NCBI GenBank assembly: GCA_946407065.1
Contig: CAMJMQ010000006.1
Span: 1-64,000, forward strand
Direction of reading: 5' to 3'
DNA: 64,000 bases
Source of the DNA: an uncultured Clostridia bacterium
Lineage (GTDB): Bacteria; Bacillota; Clostridia; Oscillospirales; Acutalibacteraceae
The position numbers and the translations under genes are program-made. Below the pieces are notes generated by a model that was not told the origin of the DNA, made no database searches, and saw only the letters and a list, made by a program, of their open reading frames with translations. Of this stretch, positions 42,841-52,196 are shown piece by piece. Each line of letters starts with the position of its first letter. Position 1 is the first letter of the stretch.

Positions 42841-43953
42841 ATGATCATTGATTCCTCAAAGAAAGAATGGCTGCTGCGCTGGCCGATCTCCGATTCACCG
42901 CGTCAAACCGCCCTGCAAAGGATCCCGTCGGATCACGGTTTTCCGCCCGGAAACAGCTGCTTTTTCAGCCCGACCGCCTGTTCTGTCGCTGCGGCACTGA
43001 GCATGAGCGCCGATGACGAAAAGCTCCTGCGCGATAATCTGAGCGCCTTGGGCTACGGCGACATCCTCACCGTGGCGTATCATAACACCGAGCGCGATAA
43101 GGTCGGCATGTGTATCGCGAGCCGTATCAGGGAGAATCGATTGCAGATCGCTGTGGTGCTGCGCGGCACCTCGGGCGACGAGTGGTACTCCAATTTCGAG
43201 GTCGGCTACTCGGCGGAGCACAGCGGCTTTGCGAAGGCGGCTGACTTTGCGGAGCTGCAGCTCGGGGACTATGTGTTCACCCGCGCCATCGGGACACAGC
43301 CCGAATTCTTTGTGACCGGCTACAGCCGCGGCGGCGCCGTCGCCAATATCCTCGCGAAACGCCTGTGCGACCGCTACGGACTCGAGCGCGTCTGCGCCTA
43401 TACCTTCGCCGCGCCCTCCACCACGCTCAGCCGCCGCACCAACCGCTATAACTGCATCTATAACCTTGTGCGGCAGGAGGATCTCTTCACCCGCGTACCG
43501 CCCGAGGGCTGGGGCTACACCAAGTACGGCAAGAACATCCCGCTGTCAAACGCCGGCGAGATGACCGCGCGCTATCGTCAGCTCACGGGCGAGGACTATA
43601 TCGGCTTCACCCGACAGAACGCCGTCGACGATTTCATCGGCGCGCTGTATGACCTCGCGCCGAACGTGAACGCCTACTACCGCCGCCGCAGACCCGTCGG
43701 CGACCGCAAACTCAGCCTCTATGAATTCATGACAGCGGTCGCTCATATGCTGTCGCAAAACATGGATGATGACGCGGCGGATATCTTCCTCTCGGCAATG
43801 ATGTCCGACTACGCCGATCTGCTCAACTTTTTGTCGAGCGGCGCTGATTTGAACGACCTGATCACATCCGTGAGCGCGATCCCGCGGTGCAGCGTCGCGG
43901 ACAGTCACTCCCCTGCCGCCTACATGGCTTCTCTGGACAGGGTCTTGGGGTGA
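42841..43953 (+). CDS. Lipase-like alpha/beta hydrolase (class 3 / DUF2974 type)
   Basis: A 370-residue protein with an alpha/beta-hydrolase core: LQIAVVLRGTSGDEWYSNF, the nucleophile elbow FFVTGYSRGGAVANI (Ser near residue 165) and YTFAAPSTT, as in class 3 lipases and the related DUF2974 proteins. No signal peptide. ATG 42841 has GGAGGG in front; the ATG at 42829 overlaps that site. The last 34 nt overlap the convergent MecA-like gene. Substrate unknown. Confidence 0.78.
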   Translation: MIIDSSKKEWLLRWPISDSPRQTALQRIPSDHGFPPGNSCFFSPTACSVAAALSMSADDEKLLRDNLSALGYGDILTVAYHNTERDKVGMCIASRIRENRLQIAVVLRGTSGDEWYSNFEVGYSAEHSGFAKAADFAELQLGDYVFTRAIGTQPEFFVTGYSRGGAVANILAKRLCDRYGLERVCAYTFAAPSTTLSRRTNRYNCIYNLVRQEDLFTRVPPEGWGYTKYGKNIPLSNAGEMTARYRQLTGEDYIGFTRQNAVDDFIGALYDLAPNVNAYYRRRRPVGDRKLSLYEFMTAVAHMLSQNMDDDAADIFLSAMMSDYADLLNFLSSGADLNDLITSVSAIPRCSVADSHSPAAYMASLDRVLG

Positions 43954-44456
43954 CAGCCATTCAGTAATATTGTGCCATGCTCCCTGATCCGCGCAAATGT
44001 CGCCTCGCTCACGGGATACAGCTCGCCGTACTCACTCAGCCGCGCCATCATATCCGCCTTCGCCGACCCACCGGGCAAAAGCAGATATCTCCCCTCATAG
44101 TCATAGACGGTATAGCTCCCCTGAGGACATGACCGCCAAAAATCGAGCATCGCGTCCGCGTCGAAGAACACACACAGCTCCCGCGCCTGTCTGCGCTTGA
44201 TACGGAACTTTCGGCGGCGCTTGACGGTATGTACCGAGATGATCAGCAGACAGCCGCTTTTACAGGGCAGCGCCTCGATCAGATAGCTCTTGCCGCGGTG
44301 ATCCAGCCCGCAGATCTCCCCGACGTGGCAGAGCAGGTCTTTCAGCCCCGATCGTATTCTGTCGGCGCTGTCGTCCAAAGTGAGCGAATATCGCCGCATA
44401 TCCCCCTCACAAAGGGACACCACTATCGTCTTTTCTCCGATCATCTCAACCGTCAT
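43920..44456 (-). CDS. MecA-like adaptor protein
   Basis: A 178-residue protein resembling MecA, the adaptor that delivers substrates to ClpC. The N-terminal substrate-binding part (EMIGEKTIVVSLCEGDMRRY...) is followed by a C-terminal domain with FFDADAMLDFWRSCPQG and YLLLPGGSAKADMMARLSEYGEL, as in MecA. It is shorter than Bacillus MecA (~218) and lacks much of the acidic linker. ATG 44456 has GAGGTG upstream. It overlaps the lipase-like gene tail to tail by 34 nt. Confidence 0.72.
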   Translation of the reverse strand: MTVEMIGEKTIVVSLCEGDMRRYSLTLDDSADRIRSGLKDLLCHVGEICGLDHRGKSYLIEALPCKSGCLLIISVHTVKRRRKFRIKRRQARELCVFFDADAMLDFWRSCPQGSYTVYDYEGRYLLLPGGSAKADMMARLSEYGELYPVSEATFARIREHGTILLNGCHPKTLSREAM

Positions 44457-44554
44457 ACACACACCTCATATCTGTTACCATCATAAAACAGAACCCACCC
44501 ACGGGGCAAGTGAAGATCACTGGATGGAAAGAATTGGCATTCTTATCATATGCG

Positions 44555-44741
44555 GTTAACGGTGAATGGTTAACGGAGAACGGTGAAGGGAGGGCTTCGC
44601 CCTCACCCGATTTATAAAAACAACAAACGTCCGACGGCTTACCATAGAGTGACAGACGTTATCTTTCGCGGACATCATATCAATCCAAAACGCGTCGGCG
44701 TTTCCCGACACCGTTAACCGTTAACTGTTAACCGTTCTCCA
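44555..44741. repeat. Period-7 foldback (GTTAACGGTGAA units)
   Basis: GGTTAACGGTGAATGGTTAA...GAACGGTGAA (44554-44587) is answered by CCGTTAACCGTTAACTGTTA...CCGTTCTCC (44711-44740). A GAGGGCTTCGCCCTC hairpin with ACCCGATTT lies inside, as in the other members, plus AACGTC/GACGTT. Confidence 0.8.
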
Positions 44742-44749
44742 AAAAAACA

Positions 44750-44778
44750 TTGACACTCTCTGTCGCATATTGTAATAT
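44750..44778 (+). promoter_or_regulatory. Sigma-A promoter of the GH13 gene
   Basis: TTGACA (44750-44755), 17-nt spacer, TAATAT (44773-44778). Confidence 0.7.
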
Positions 44779-44830
44779 TTTGGTATAGGCAATACCACCC
44801 CATCAAAACCTAACCATAGGAGTGAATGAC

Positions 44831-46390
44831 ATGAGTACAAGCTGGCTGAAAAATTCCGTTTTTTATGAGATCTACCCCCAGAGCTTTTGCGACAGCAACT
44901 CGGACGGTATCGGCGATCTGCGCGGTATCGTGACCAAGCTCGATTATATCAAGAACCTCGGCTGTAACGCGATCTGGATCAACCCCATCTATGATTCGCC
45001 GTTCATGGACGCGGGCTACGATGTGCGCGATTACAAGAAGATCGCCCCGCGCTACGGCACGATGGAGGATTTTGAACACCTGTTGGAGCAGGCTCACAAG
45101 CGCAATATGAAGATCCTGCTCGACCTCGTACCCGGTCACACCAGCGATACGCACGAGTGGTTCCAAAGCGCCAAAACGGGCTTTCCGACCCCGCATGACG
45201 ACCGCTATATCTTCACCAAATGCGTATGGGACGCGCCCACGGAATACCGCATGATGTGCGGCGTATGCGAGCGCGACGGCAACTATCTGGTCAACTACTT
45301 CTCCTCTCAGCCGGCGCTCAACTACGGCTTCTATGAGGTCACCCACCCCGAGTGGCAGTTCTCGTCCGACTCCAAAGAGGCATGGGAAACCGTTGACGCG
45401 CTCAAGGATATCATGCGCTTCTGGCTTAATAAGGGCATCGACGGCTTCCGTGTCGACATGGCGGATTCACTGGTCAAGAACGACGACGATAAGGTCGCGA
45501 CCGCCAAGATCTGGCGCAATATCCGCGAGATGATGGACGCCGATTACCCCGACGCGGTGCTGGTCAGCGAATGGAGCAATCCCCTGCGCGCGATCGTCAA
45601 CGCGGGCTTCCACGCGGATTTCTACCTCGACCATCAGGGCAACGGCTACAATGAGCTGTTCCGCAAAAGAGCCACCCCCGACTCCGATAATCTGAGTGTG
45701 TTTGCCGACGGTGCGCACGGCGATATCACCGCCTTTTTGGCGGACTATGTGCCCGCCTACCTGTGCTCTAAGGATCACGGCTACATCAGCTTCATCACCA
45801 ACAACCACGATATGCCCAGAGCGCCCTTCTACATGAGCGAGTGGATGGTGCAGCTCAGCCACGCCTTCATCATGACGATGCCGGGCGTACCATTCGTCTA
45901 CTACGGCGACGAGATCGGCATGCGCTATCGCACCGACCTGATCAGTAAGGAAGGCGGCTTTTCGCGCACCGGCTCCCGCACCCCGATGCAGTGGAACCAT
46001 GAGAAGAACCTCGGCTTCTCCGACGCGGACGAGGATATGCTCTATCTGCCGCTCGACTACAGCGAGGGCTACCCCACCGTCGAGGATCAGATGGGCGTGG
46101 GCGGCAGTATCTATGAGAACCTCAAATCCCTGATCTCTTTGAGAAAAGCAAACCCCGAGCTGATGAACGAGAGTGATTTTGAGATCGTGTACGCCAAGGA
46201 GAAGGAGTATCCCTTTGTCTACAAGAGGGGGAGCTTTACGGCGTTCATCAACCCGAGCGATGAGGACAAGACCATCGATTTCGACGCCGACGGCATGAAG
46301 GAATATTACTTCCTCGGCGGTTATGAGATCGGCGAGGACAGTGTCACCATCCGCAGCCGCAGCTTCCTGCTTCTGCGATCGGATGTATAA
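44831..46390 (+). CDS. Glycoside hydrolase family 13 enzyme (alpha-glucosidase-like)
   Basis: A 519-residue GH13 enzyme. The start SVFYEIYPQSFCDSNSDGIG carries the calcium-type motif of oligo-1,6-glucosidases and trehalose synthase-like enzymes. Catalytic residues are visible: nucleophile Asp209 in DGFRVDMAD, acid Glu247 in LVSEWSNP and Asp327 in TNNHDMPR. The first conserved region reads DLVPGHTSD, where Gly replaces the usual Asn. A small C-terminal beta domain is present. No signal peptide, so it acts in the cytoplasm on imported alpha-glucosides. ATG 44831 follows AGGAG at 8-nt spacing. Confidence 0.88.
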   Translation: MSTSWLKNSVFYEIYPQSFCDSNSDGIGDLRGIVTKLDYIKNLGCNAIWINPIYDSPFMDAGYDVRDYKKIAPRYGTMEDFEHLLEQAHKRNMKILLDLVPGHTSDTHEWFQSAKTGFPTPHDDRYIFTKCVWDAPTEYRMMCGVCERDGNYLVNYFSSQPALNYGFYEVTHPEWQFSSDSKEAWETVDALKDIMRFWLNKGIDGFRVDMADSLVKNDDDKVATAKIWRNIREMMDADYPDAVLVSEWSNPLRAIVNAGFHADFYLDHQGNGYNELFRKRATPDSDNLSVFADGAHGDITAFLADYVPAYLCSKDHGYISFITNNHDMPRAPFYMSEWMVQLSHAFIMTMPGVPFVYYGDEIGMRYRTDLISKEGGFSRTGSRTPMQWNHEKNLGFSDADEDMLYLPLDYSEGYPTVEDQMGVGGSIYENLKSLISLRKANPELMNESDFEIVYAKEKEYPFVYKRGSFTAFINPSDEDKTIDFDADGMKEYYFLGGYEIGEDSVTIRSRSFLLLRSDV

Positions 46391-46441
46391 TAAAATAACA
46401 ATGGGGACGGTCAATACCGTCCCCCTATCTATAGGGAGGTA

Positions 46442-47002
46442 ATGATGAAACACACAGGAACCGTTTCACTCGAAACCGAGCGCCTGATCCTGCGGCGGTT
46501 CACATTGGATGACGCGCAGCAGGCGTTCGATAACTGGATGTCGCGTGAAAAGGTCACGCGCTATATGACATGGCAGCCCTATCAAAATGTCGAGGACGTC
46601 AAAAGCTACATACAATATGTGATCGGCACCTATGAAAAGCCCGACACCTACTATTGGGCGATTGAGGAAAAGAACAGCGGTCAGGTCATCGGCAGTATCA
46701 GCGTGATATGGCTCAATGAAGAGGTCGAATCCGCCGAAGTGGGCTACTGTCTGAGCGATGACTTTTGGGGCAAAGGAATGATGCCCGAGGCGCTCAGCGC
46801 CGTCATCCGATATCTGTTTGACACCGTCGAGCTGAACCGCATCCAGGCGGGTCACGATGTAAACAATCCGAACTCGGGCAGAGTGATGGAGAAGTGCGGT
46901 ATGCGGTATGAGGGCACCCTGCGTCAGGCAGATCGCAATAATCAAGGCGTGTGTGATACCGTCTTGCGCGCGATCCTCAGGGATGAATGCAATAATGGAT
47001 GA
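46442..47002 (+). CDS. GNAT-family N-acetyltransferase (RimJ/RimL-like)
   Basis: A 186-residue acetyltransferase: ETERLILRRFTLDDAQQAFD at the start, the AcCoA-binding region GYCLSDDFWGKGMMPEALSA and the late VNNPNSGRVMEKCGMRYEG motif, all of the RimJ/RimL branch that modifies ribosomal proteins or small molecules. GGGAGGT precedes the start (ATG 46442 or 46445). It lies 52 bp behind the GH13 gene and may be co-transcribed with it. Substrate unknown. Confidence 0.88.
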   Translation: MMKHTGTVSLETERLILRRFTLDDAQQAFDNWMSREKVTRYMTWQPYQNVEDVKSYIQYVIGTYEKPDTYYWAIEEKNSGQVIGSISVIWLNEEVESAEVGYCLSDDFWGKGMMPEALSAVIRYLFDTVELNRIQAGHDVNNPNSGRVMEKCGMRYEGTLRQADRNNQGVCDTVLRAILRDECNNG

Positions 47003-47007
47003 ATGAT

Positions 47008-47037
47008 AAGAGCTTTCCTCTTCGGAAGGCTCTTTTT
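47008..47037 (+). terminator. Terminator after the GNAT gene
   Basis: AAGAGCTTTCC/GGAAGGCTCTT with a TCTTC loop, then TTTTT. Confidence 0.85.
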
Positions 47038-47059
47038 CACTCTGATTTTCTGTTTTTTC

Positions 47060-47088
47060 TTGACCGATTCGACAAAAAGCGTTATTAT
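47060..47088 (+). promoter_or_regulatory. Promoter of the Fn3-SGNH gene
   Basis: TTGACC (47060-47065), 17-nt spacer, TATTAT (47083-47088). Confidence 0.6.
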
Positions 47089-47154
47089 ATTACGGTATAT
47101 TGCAAGCCATAACAATGCACAGATCACATAATTATCAACGAAAGCGATGATAAC

Positions 47155-49359
47155 ATGTCTTTAAAACGCGTCATTTCGGTGGTGCTTGCGGCGGTCGTCA
47201 TGATCGGCACTTATGCCGGCATCGCTCCGTCCTTTTCTGCCGAGGAGCTGTACGATGACAATACGCCGATCCCGTATTTCAGCAATATCGAGGTCATCGA
47301 CGGCGGCGTGCGGTTCACGTGGGAACCGTTCATCAATGAGAATTGTCCCGACGGCGTATTCTACCGCGTCTATTACAAGAACGCTCTGGGCGACTGGGTC
47401 AGGATGATCACCACCGCCTCCACACAGTTTGTGGATCTCGACGTCCATATCGGCAAATCCTATACCTACACGATCCGCTGTGTCACCCCCGACGGGATGG
47501 AATTCGCCTCGGACTGCGACACGGTCGGCTGGACTGCCACCTACTACGACGCTCCCATGGTGACTGCCGTGATCGGCAAGGCGGCAGATAATACCGATTC
47601 GACCGGTACCGATGCGACAGACAGCACCGAAGCCGCGGAACCGACCACCGGGTCGGATGATCCCGCATTGACCGACGCCCCGTCCGGGAGCGCCGACGAA
47701 GATGCCTTTGAAGAAGAGGATGCGGTCACGCTCCGCTCCAAGGGTGATTCCGATCTCGCCGCTGTCGCGGCAGCCCCCTCTGTCAGGAAGGATACCCTCT
47801 TCTGGACCGGCGCGGCTCCCGCCTATCGCGTTTATCGCAAAAACCTGAGCGCACCTGACGAGCTCGAGGTGCTGTGCGAGAGCACCGGTATGCTGTCATA
47901 CACCTGTGAGTATGACGCAGAGGACGACTCCGTCTATGCCTACAAGGTATGCGCGCTGGATCGCTACGGTGAGGTCGCGAGCGCCTGCGGCACGACGCCC
48001 TACTACACACAGGGCGAGCTGTACTGCACCCGCAACCGCTGGATCTATGAGCTGCTCAGCGCCGAGGGCGACGGCTTTGACGATACACCCTTTTCCGAAT
48101 TGTCCTATGAGGAGCTCAGTGACGCGGCGCATACATACGGCGCTCTGACCCCGGCAGGCTACTTCAACGACGGCGTCAGCCTGTCCAGACGCTTTGTTGC
48201 CGACACGCTGGTCAATCTGTTCGGCTACACAGCCCATTCACTTGGCAACACCTACAACACCCCCGGCAACAGCACCGTCAAATTCACACGCGTCAGCGCC
48301 GACAACTACTATGCTTCGGACACAACCTATCCCAACATCAACACCGTCGCCTACTACGGCTGGTTCACGCCCGATACCTACAACCGCCTGTACCTGTACA
48401 GGGATGTCAACGCGGATGAATGGGATCATCTGATGACCGATTTGAGCCTGTACCGCACATGGCACGGCAAGACCGTGATCTCGTTCGGCGACAGCGGTAT
48501 GCAGGGCAGGGGCAATGTCGTCTATTCGGACGGCGGCATCCTCGACAGCACCTACCGCGATATCAACCGAAATGATTTTGTCAACAAGCGGTTCCCGCGT
48601 TATGACGAAGAGATGATGGAGGGTCCCGTCGAATTCATCGGTGAGAAATACGGTATGATCCACCGCGACTATTCGTGGTCAGGCGCTTCGATGGGCACCG
48701 AGCTCGAAAAAGACGGCAACTACTACATCTTCACCAACGACGCGACCTATAAATGCCACATCGCCAACCAGGTGCGCACCGCGATCAAGGAGAATCAAAA
48801 GGCGGATCTGGTCATCCTCAACGGCGGCGATAACGACGAGGACTATCCGTCCATTCCGTACGATGCCGCCACCCCCTCACGGCTTGTCTATGACTGGGGC
48901 TACAGCGCGCCGGACTGGTTCAGCTCGGCATATTCCCGCGATTTTCACTATGAGAATCCCGAATACTTCCATTACAATGACAAAAAGTCGTTGCAGGACT
49001 ATTCCAACGAAACCTCCTTTGTCGACGGTGTGAATACGACCTTTGACCTGATCCAACAGCACTATTCCTCCGCGCCCGTCATCTATGTCCGCTCCCACCA
49101 GATCGATTACGGTTCCCTGCAGCTTCAGCGGATGTATCAGGAAACGATCCTGGATATCGCCGCCGATCGCGGCATCCGCACGGTCGATCTGTTCAACATC
49201 TCCGACCTCGACGGCCTCAATAAGCGCACGGTCGCGAAATACTGCTACGACGGCTTTTGGTCGGACGGCAGTGTCGACGACTCGGGCGTGCACCCGAACG
49301 CCATGGGCTATTCCACGCAATACCTCCCGCACATCGAAAAGGCGATGGAGGAGTTGTAA
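47155..49359 (+). CDS. Secreted protein with fibronectin III-like domains and a C-terminal SGNH/GDSL hydrolase domain
   Basis: A 734-residue protein with a Sec signal peptide (1-28). A first fibronectin III-like domain (about 40-130) is followed by an acidic Thr/Asp/Glu linker (142-200), a second Fn3-like domain (about 215-285) and a helical connector. A C-terminal SGNH domain has the nucleophile GDS at 445-447 in VISFGDSGMQG, GGDND at 561-565, and Asp709/His713 in DDSGVHPN. Such domains deacylate polysaccharides or lipids, so it may be an extracellular carbohydrate esterase. The Shine-Dalgarno site is weak. Confidence 0.78.
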   Translation: MSLKRVISVVLAAVVMIGTYAGIAPSFSAEELYDDNTPIPYFSNIEVIDGGVRFTWEPFINENCPDGVFYRVYYKNALGDWVRMITTASTQFVDLDVHIGKSYTYTIRCVTPDGMEFASDCDTVGWTATYYDAPMVTAVIGKAADNTDSTGTDATDSTEAAEPTTGSDDPALTDAPSGSADEDAFEEEDAVTLRSKGDSDLAAVAAAPSVRKDTLFWTGAAPAYRVYRKNLSAPDELEVLCESTGMLSYTCEYDAEDDSVYAYKVCALDRYGEVASACGTTPYYTQGELYCTRNRWIYELLSAEGDGFDDTPFSELSYEELSDAAHTYGALTPAGYFNDGVSLSRRFVADTLVNLFGYTAHSLGNTYNTPGNSTVKFTRVSADNYYASDTTYPNINTVAYYGWFTPDTYNRLYLYRDVNADEWDHLMTDLSLYRTWHGKTVISFGDSGMQGRGNVVYSDGGILDSTYRDINRNDFVNKRFPRYDEEMMEGPVEFIGEKYGMIHRDYSWSGASMGTELEKDGNYYIFTNDATYKCHIANQVRTAIKENQKADLVILNGGDNDEDYPSIPYDAATPSRLVYDWGYSAPDWFSSAYSRDFHYENPEYFHYNDKKSLQDYSNETSFVDGVNTTFDLIQQHYSSAPVIYVRSHQIDYGSLQLQRMYQETILDIAADRGIRTVDLFNISDLDGLNKRTVAKYCYDGFWSDGSVDDSGVHPNAMGYSTQYLPHIEKAMEEL

Positions 49360-49361
49360 CA

Positions 49362-49562
49362 GTTAGGAGTGAGGAGTTAGGAGTGAGGAGTTGTTATTAT
49401 CATACATCGCTCCATTTGTTTCACATTTAGATTACAAAAAGGGTCATCGGACAACCTCTCGTCCGATGACCCTTATCATATATTATACTAAGTATTCAAA
49501 CAGGTGTGGGCGAAGCCCACCATTAACTCCTCACTCCTAACTCCTAATTCCTAACTCCTCAC
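49362..49562. repeat. Period-7 foldback (TTAGGAGTGAGGAG units)
   Basis: AGTTAGGAGTGAGGAGTTAG... (49364-49392) is answered by TTAACTCCTCACTCCTAACT... (49525-49562). Between them lie the 49433 terminator and GGTGTGGGCGAAGCCCACC (from 49503). It fills the whole gap between the SGNH gene and spoIIE. Confidence 0.82.
49433..49472 (-). terminator. spoIIE terminator
   Basis: A perfect 12-bp stem GGGTCATCGGAC/GTCCGATGACCC; on the minus strand it is followed by TTTTTG. Confidence 0.85.
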
Positions 49563-49564
49563 TG

Positions 49565-51898
49565 TCATCCGTTCTCCACCACCCGCATCGCGATGGCGGT
49601 GATGTCGTCGTCGTGGTCGTTCTTTCTGCGCTTTTGCGCCTCGTTGACGATCTGCGCGGCGAGCTGTTCGGCTGATCCCTCGCGCCAACTCAGGATCAGC
49701 TTTTCGATCCATTCAGACGAGCCGATCATCACGCCGTCCGACACCATCACGATCCAATCATCCTTGGTCAATACGACGTCCTCCTTGCTGAATCGGGCTT
49801 CGTTCAGGATCCCGAGCGGCAGAGAGGGCATTTCCTTTTGCAGGAGCTTGCCGCTCTTCTTCACGTAAGTCGTGCAGGCGCCCGCCTTCATCAGCCCGAC
49901 CCTGCCCGTAAAGCAGTTGAAGTCCATCAGGTCCATCGTCGCGAGCGACTCCTCCTCACTCTTGATCATCAGCGAGGAATTCGTCACCGCCAAGGCGCAG
50001 TCATAGCTCAGCCCAGCCTTGCAGAGTTTCGACATGATGCTGACCGCCATGTTCGCGTCCACTGCCGCTCTGCCGCCGCAGCCCATGCCGTCCGAGATCA
50101 GCGCCACGGTACTGCCCGCGCCGTTGACAAAGTAATTCAGACAGTCGCCGCATAATTCGCCGTTGTCGCACACATGCTGCGCCGAACCGATCTCAAGGTC
50201 ATACAGGGGCATCTCACACATCACCACCCTCGCCCGATCGCCCTCAAAGCTCAGCTCGGGGTCTTCAAAATACCGTCCGCAGGCTCGATTGACGACGCGC
50301 AGTAACAGTGTCTTGGACAGGGCGGTCTTTTTGCCGACGATGATCTCGATCTCCACGGTCATGCCGCTGACTTCACCCGTGCGACAGGAGCAGTCCGCCA
50401 CCGTCAGGCCCTCTGCCGACAGCGCCTCGATCACCCGCTCGGCACGCGCCTCATCATAGCCCTCTACCGCCGCGAACTCCAGCGACAGGTCATGCAAAAT
50501 ATCACTCAGCCCCGCGAACTGACCCGCCACCACACTGCGCACCGCGGTGATCCGATGGCGTGCCGCCTCCAGCGACTGATACTCGCGGTAACTGCGGTTG
50601 ACGCTGTGTACGAGCTCCGAGGACTTGCAGCACCGCTTGATGAAGTTGTCCTCGATGTCCTTCTCCCTGACGAAGCCGCGCTTCTTCAACGCGTCCGTCA
50701 GACGGTGGAAATCATCCATCGTCAGCCCGCGCTCCTTCTCCCAGCAGTAGGCGCGCAGTCCGCAGCTCTTGCAGGTGTAGCCGGCAGCACGCTCATAGAT
50801 CGCGTCCGCGTTCGGCTCATAGAGTTTACTGAGCCTGTCCGACACCGCGTTGACGCAGGAGCTGACGTTGTCGAGCGCCTTGGAGCAGTGCTCCAGACGC
50901 ATGGTCACGTTGCGGCGGATCGCCTCCTGTGAGGTACGCGCACCGTCATCGGTGAACACCGTCGAGAGGAAGTTGCCCGCGTCCTTCGGGATCAGCAGGA
51001 AGAGCCCCGACGCCACGGCGCTCTCGATGACGACCGACAGTACCATTGCCCGATCGGGGGAGGTGAACGCGAACATCGTGTTACAGATGACCGCGGCAAA
51101 GATCACCGCCGCCTTCCCCATCGGCGCGAGCAGTCCGCCGATCAACCCCGAGAGAGAATAGCCCGCCGCCAAAAACAGGAGCTTTGCGTCCGACAGGGCG
51201 AACACCGCGCCTGTCGCGATCCCCGCGATGCTGCCGCCCTTGACCATGCCGTAGCGCGCGAATAATAATACCAACAATACCGCAAGGATCCGTCCGACCG
51301 ACACCGTGCCGATCATCACGCGCGACAGCGACAACAGCAGGATACAGCCGCTCATCGACAGACAGCTTAGCTCCTGCTGCGAGAAGCCCGACAGCGCTCT
51401 TTTGGACGAGAACAGCTGCGCGGTACGGCTCATAAAGTACGCTCCCGCCGCCGCGATCAGCCCCTCGATCACGCATTCGACGATCTCGGTCATCTCGCTT
51501 TTCGCCGAAAAGGTCAGCGCGATCCCCGTTGCGAAGATCGGGAGAAAGGCGATCACCGGCGCAAAGAAGCGGCTGTCGGATAGCTTTTTGATCTCATTCA
51601 GCACCCAGCGGATCGCCCCGATGGATACCACCACCGCGATATACCGAAAGGACGATACGGGTGATGCGAACAGATAGCTCAGCGCCGCGCCGAGCATGCC
51701 CGCCGGCATATAAGTAAACGGCAACGCCGCCACCACCGACGCGCCGAACGGCGACAGCTCGCCCAAGGTCGCACCACGCGACACCACGCCGCCTACCAAG
51801 AAGCAGGAGATATGGATGACCACCTCCCGCGCGACATTCCGCGCCGAATGTTCCTTTCCGCGGGCACGACCGCCCCGAACAGCTTGTACAACAGACAT
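49565..51898 (-). CDS. spoIIE: Stage II sporulation protein E (SpoIIE phosphatase)
   Basis: A 777-residue protein with about ten N-terminal membrane helices (up to ~320), a central oligomerisation region containing CKSCGLRAYCWEK, and a C-terminal PP2C phosphatase domain (about 565-777). Its metal-binding motifs include VALISDGMGCGGRA and WIVMVSDGVM, with DHDDDITAIAM near the end. It dephosphorylates SpoIIAA to activate sigma-F in the forespore, so the organism is, or descends from, an endospore former. ATG 51898 follows AAAGGGAT. Confidence 0.94.
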   Translation of the reverse strand: MSVVQAVRGGRARGKEHSARNVAREVVIHISCFLVGGVVSRGATLGELSPFGASVVAALPFTYMPAGMLGAALSYLFASPVSSFRYIAVVVSIGAIRWVLNEIKKLSDSRFFAPVIAFLPIFATGIALTFSAKSEMTEIVECVIEGLIAAAGAYFMSRTAQLFSSKRALSGFSQQELSCLSMSGCILLLSLSRVMIGTVSVGRILAVLLVLLFARYGMVKGGSIAGIATGAVFALSDAKLLFLAAGYSLSGLIGGLLAPMGKAAVIFAAVICNTMFAFTSPDRAMVLSVVIESAVASGLFLLIPKDAGNFLSTVFTDDGARTSQEAIRRNVTMRLEHCSKALDNVSSCVNAVSDRLSKLYEPNADAIYERAAGYTCKSCGLRAYCWEKERGLTMDDFHRLTDALKKRGFVREKDIEDNFIKRCCKSSELVHSVNRSYREYQSLEAARHRITAVRSVVAGQFAGLSDILHDLSLEFAAVEGYDEARAERVIEALSAEGLTVADCSCRTGEVSGMTVEIEIIVGKKTALSKTLLLRVVNRACGRYFEDPELSFEGDRARVVMCEMPLYDLEIGSAQHVCDNGELCGDCLNYFVNGAGSTVALISDGMGCGGRAAVDANMAVSIMSKLCKAGLSYDCALAVTNSSLMIKSEEESLATMDLMDFNCFTGRVGLMKAGACTTYVKKSGKLLQKEMPSLPLGILNEARFSKEDVVLTKDDWIVMVSDGVMIGSSEWIEKLILSWREGSAEQLAAQIVNEAQKRRKNDHDDDITAIAMRVVENG

Positions 51899-52161
51899 TT
51901 TATCATCCCTTTTTGATCCGCCGGATTTGCAGGGGAGTATCGTTCCTCCCGCAAAGAAACAGACGGATTTCACATTGATCTTGTCCTAAGTATAGCGGAA
52001 ATGACTGCATGCGTTTGTCGGGGCGTGGATGGATTTTTCGGTAATGTTTTCACGGATTATCGAAAGACAAAACGGAAATCATCCCATCCTACGGAAGATT
52101 GGCGCAGGATACGGAACACTGGCGCAAGGCTGAGAAATACGGAAGAAATATGCGCATACAT

Positions 52162-52190
52162 AAAAAAAGACTCCTTGTACAAAGGAGCCT
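52162..52190 (-). terminator. Terminator of the sigma/anti-sigma operon
   Basis: On the minus strand GGCTCCTT-TGTAC-AAGGAGTC is followed by TTTTTTT. The rest of the 51899-52196 gap shows no gene. Confidence 0.85.
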
Positions 52191-52196
52191 TTTGTC

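Noticed and set aside
45467-46453. Long minus-strand open frame opposite the GH13 gene
   Set aside because: Composition typical of antisense frames, and it fully overlaps a gene with intact catalytic motifs.
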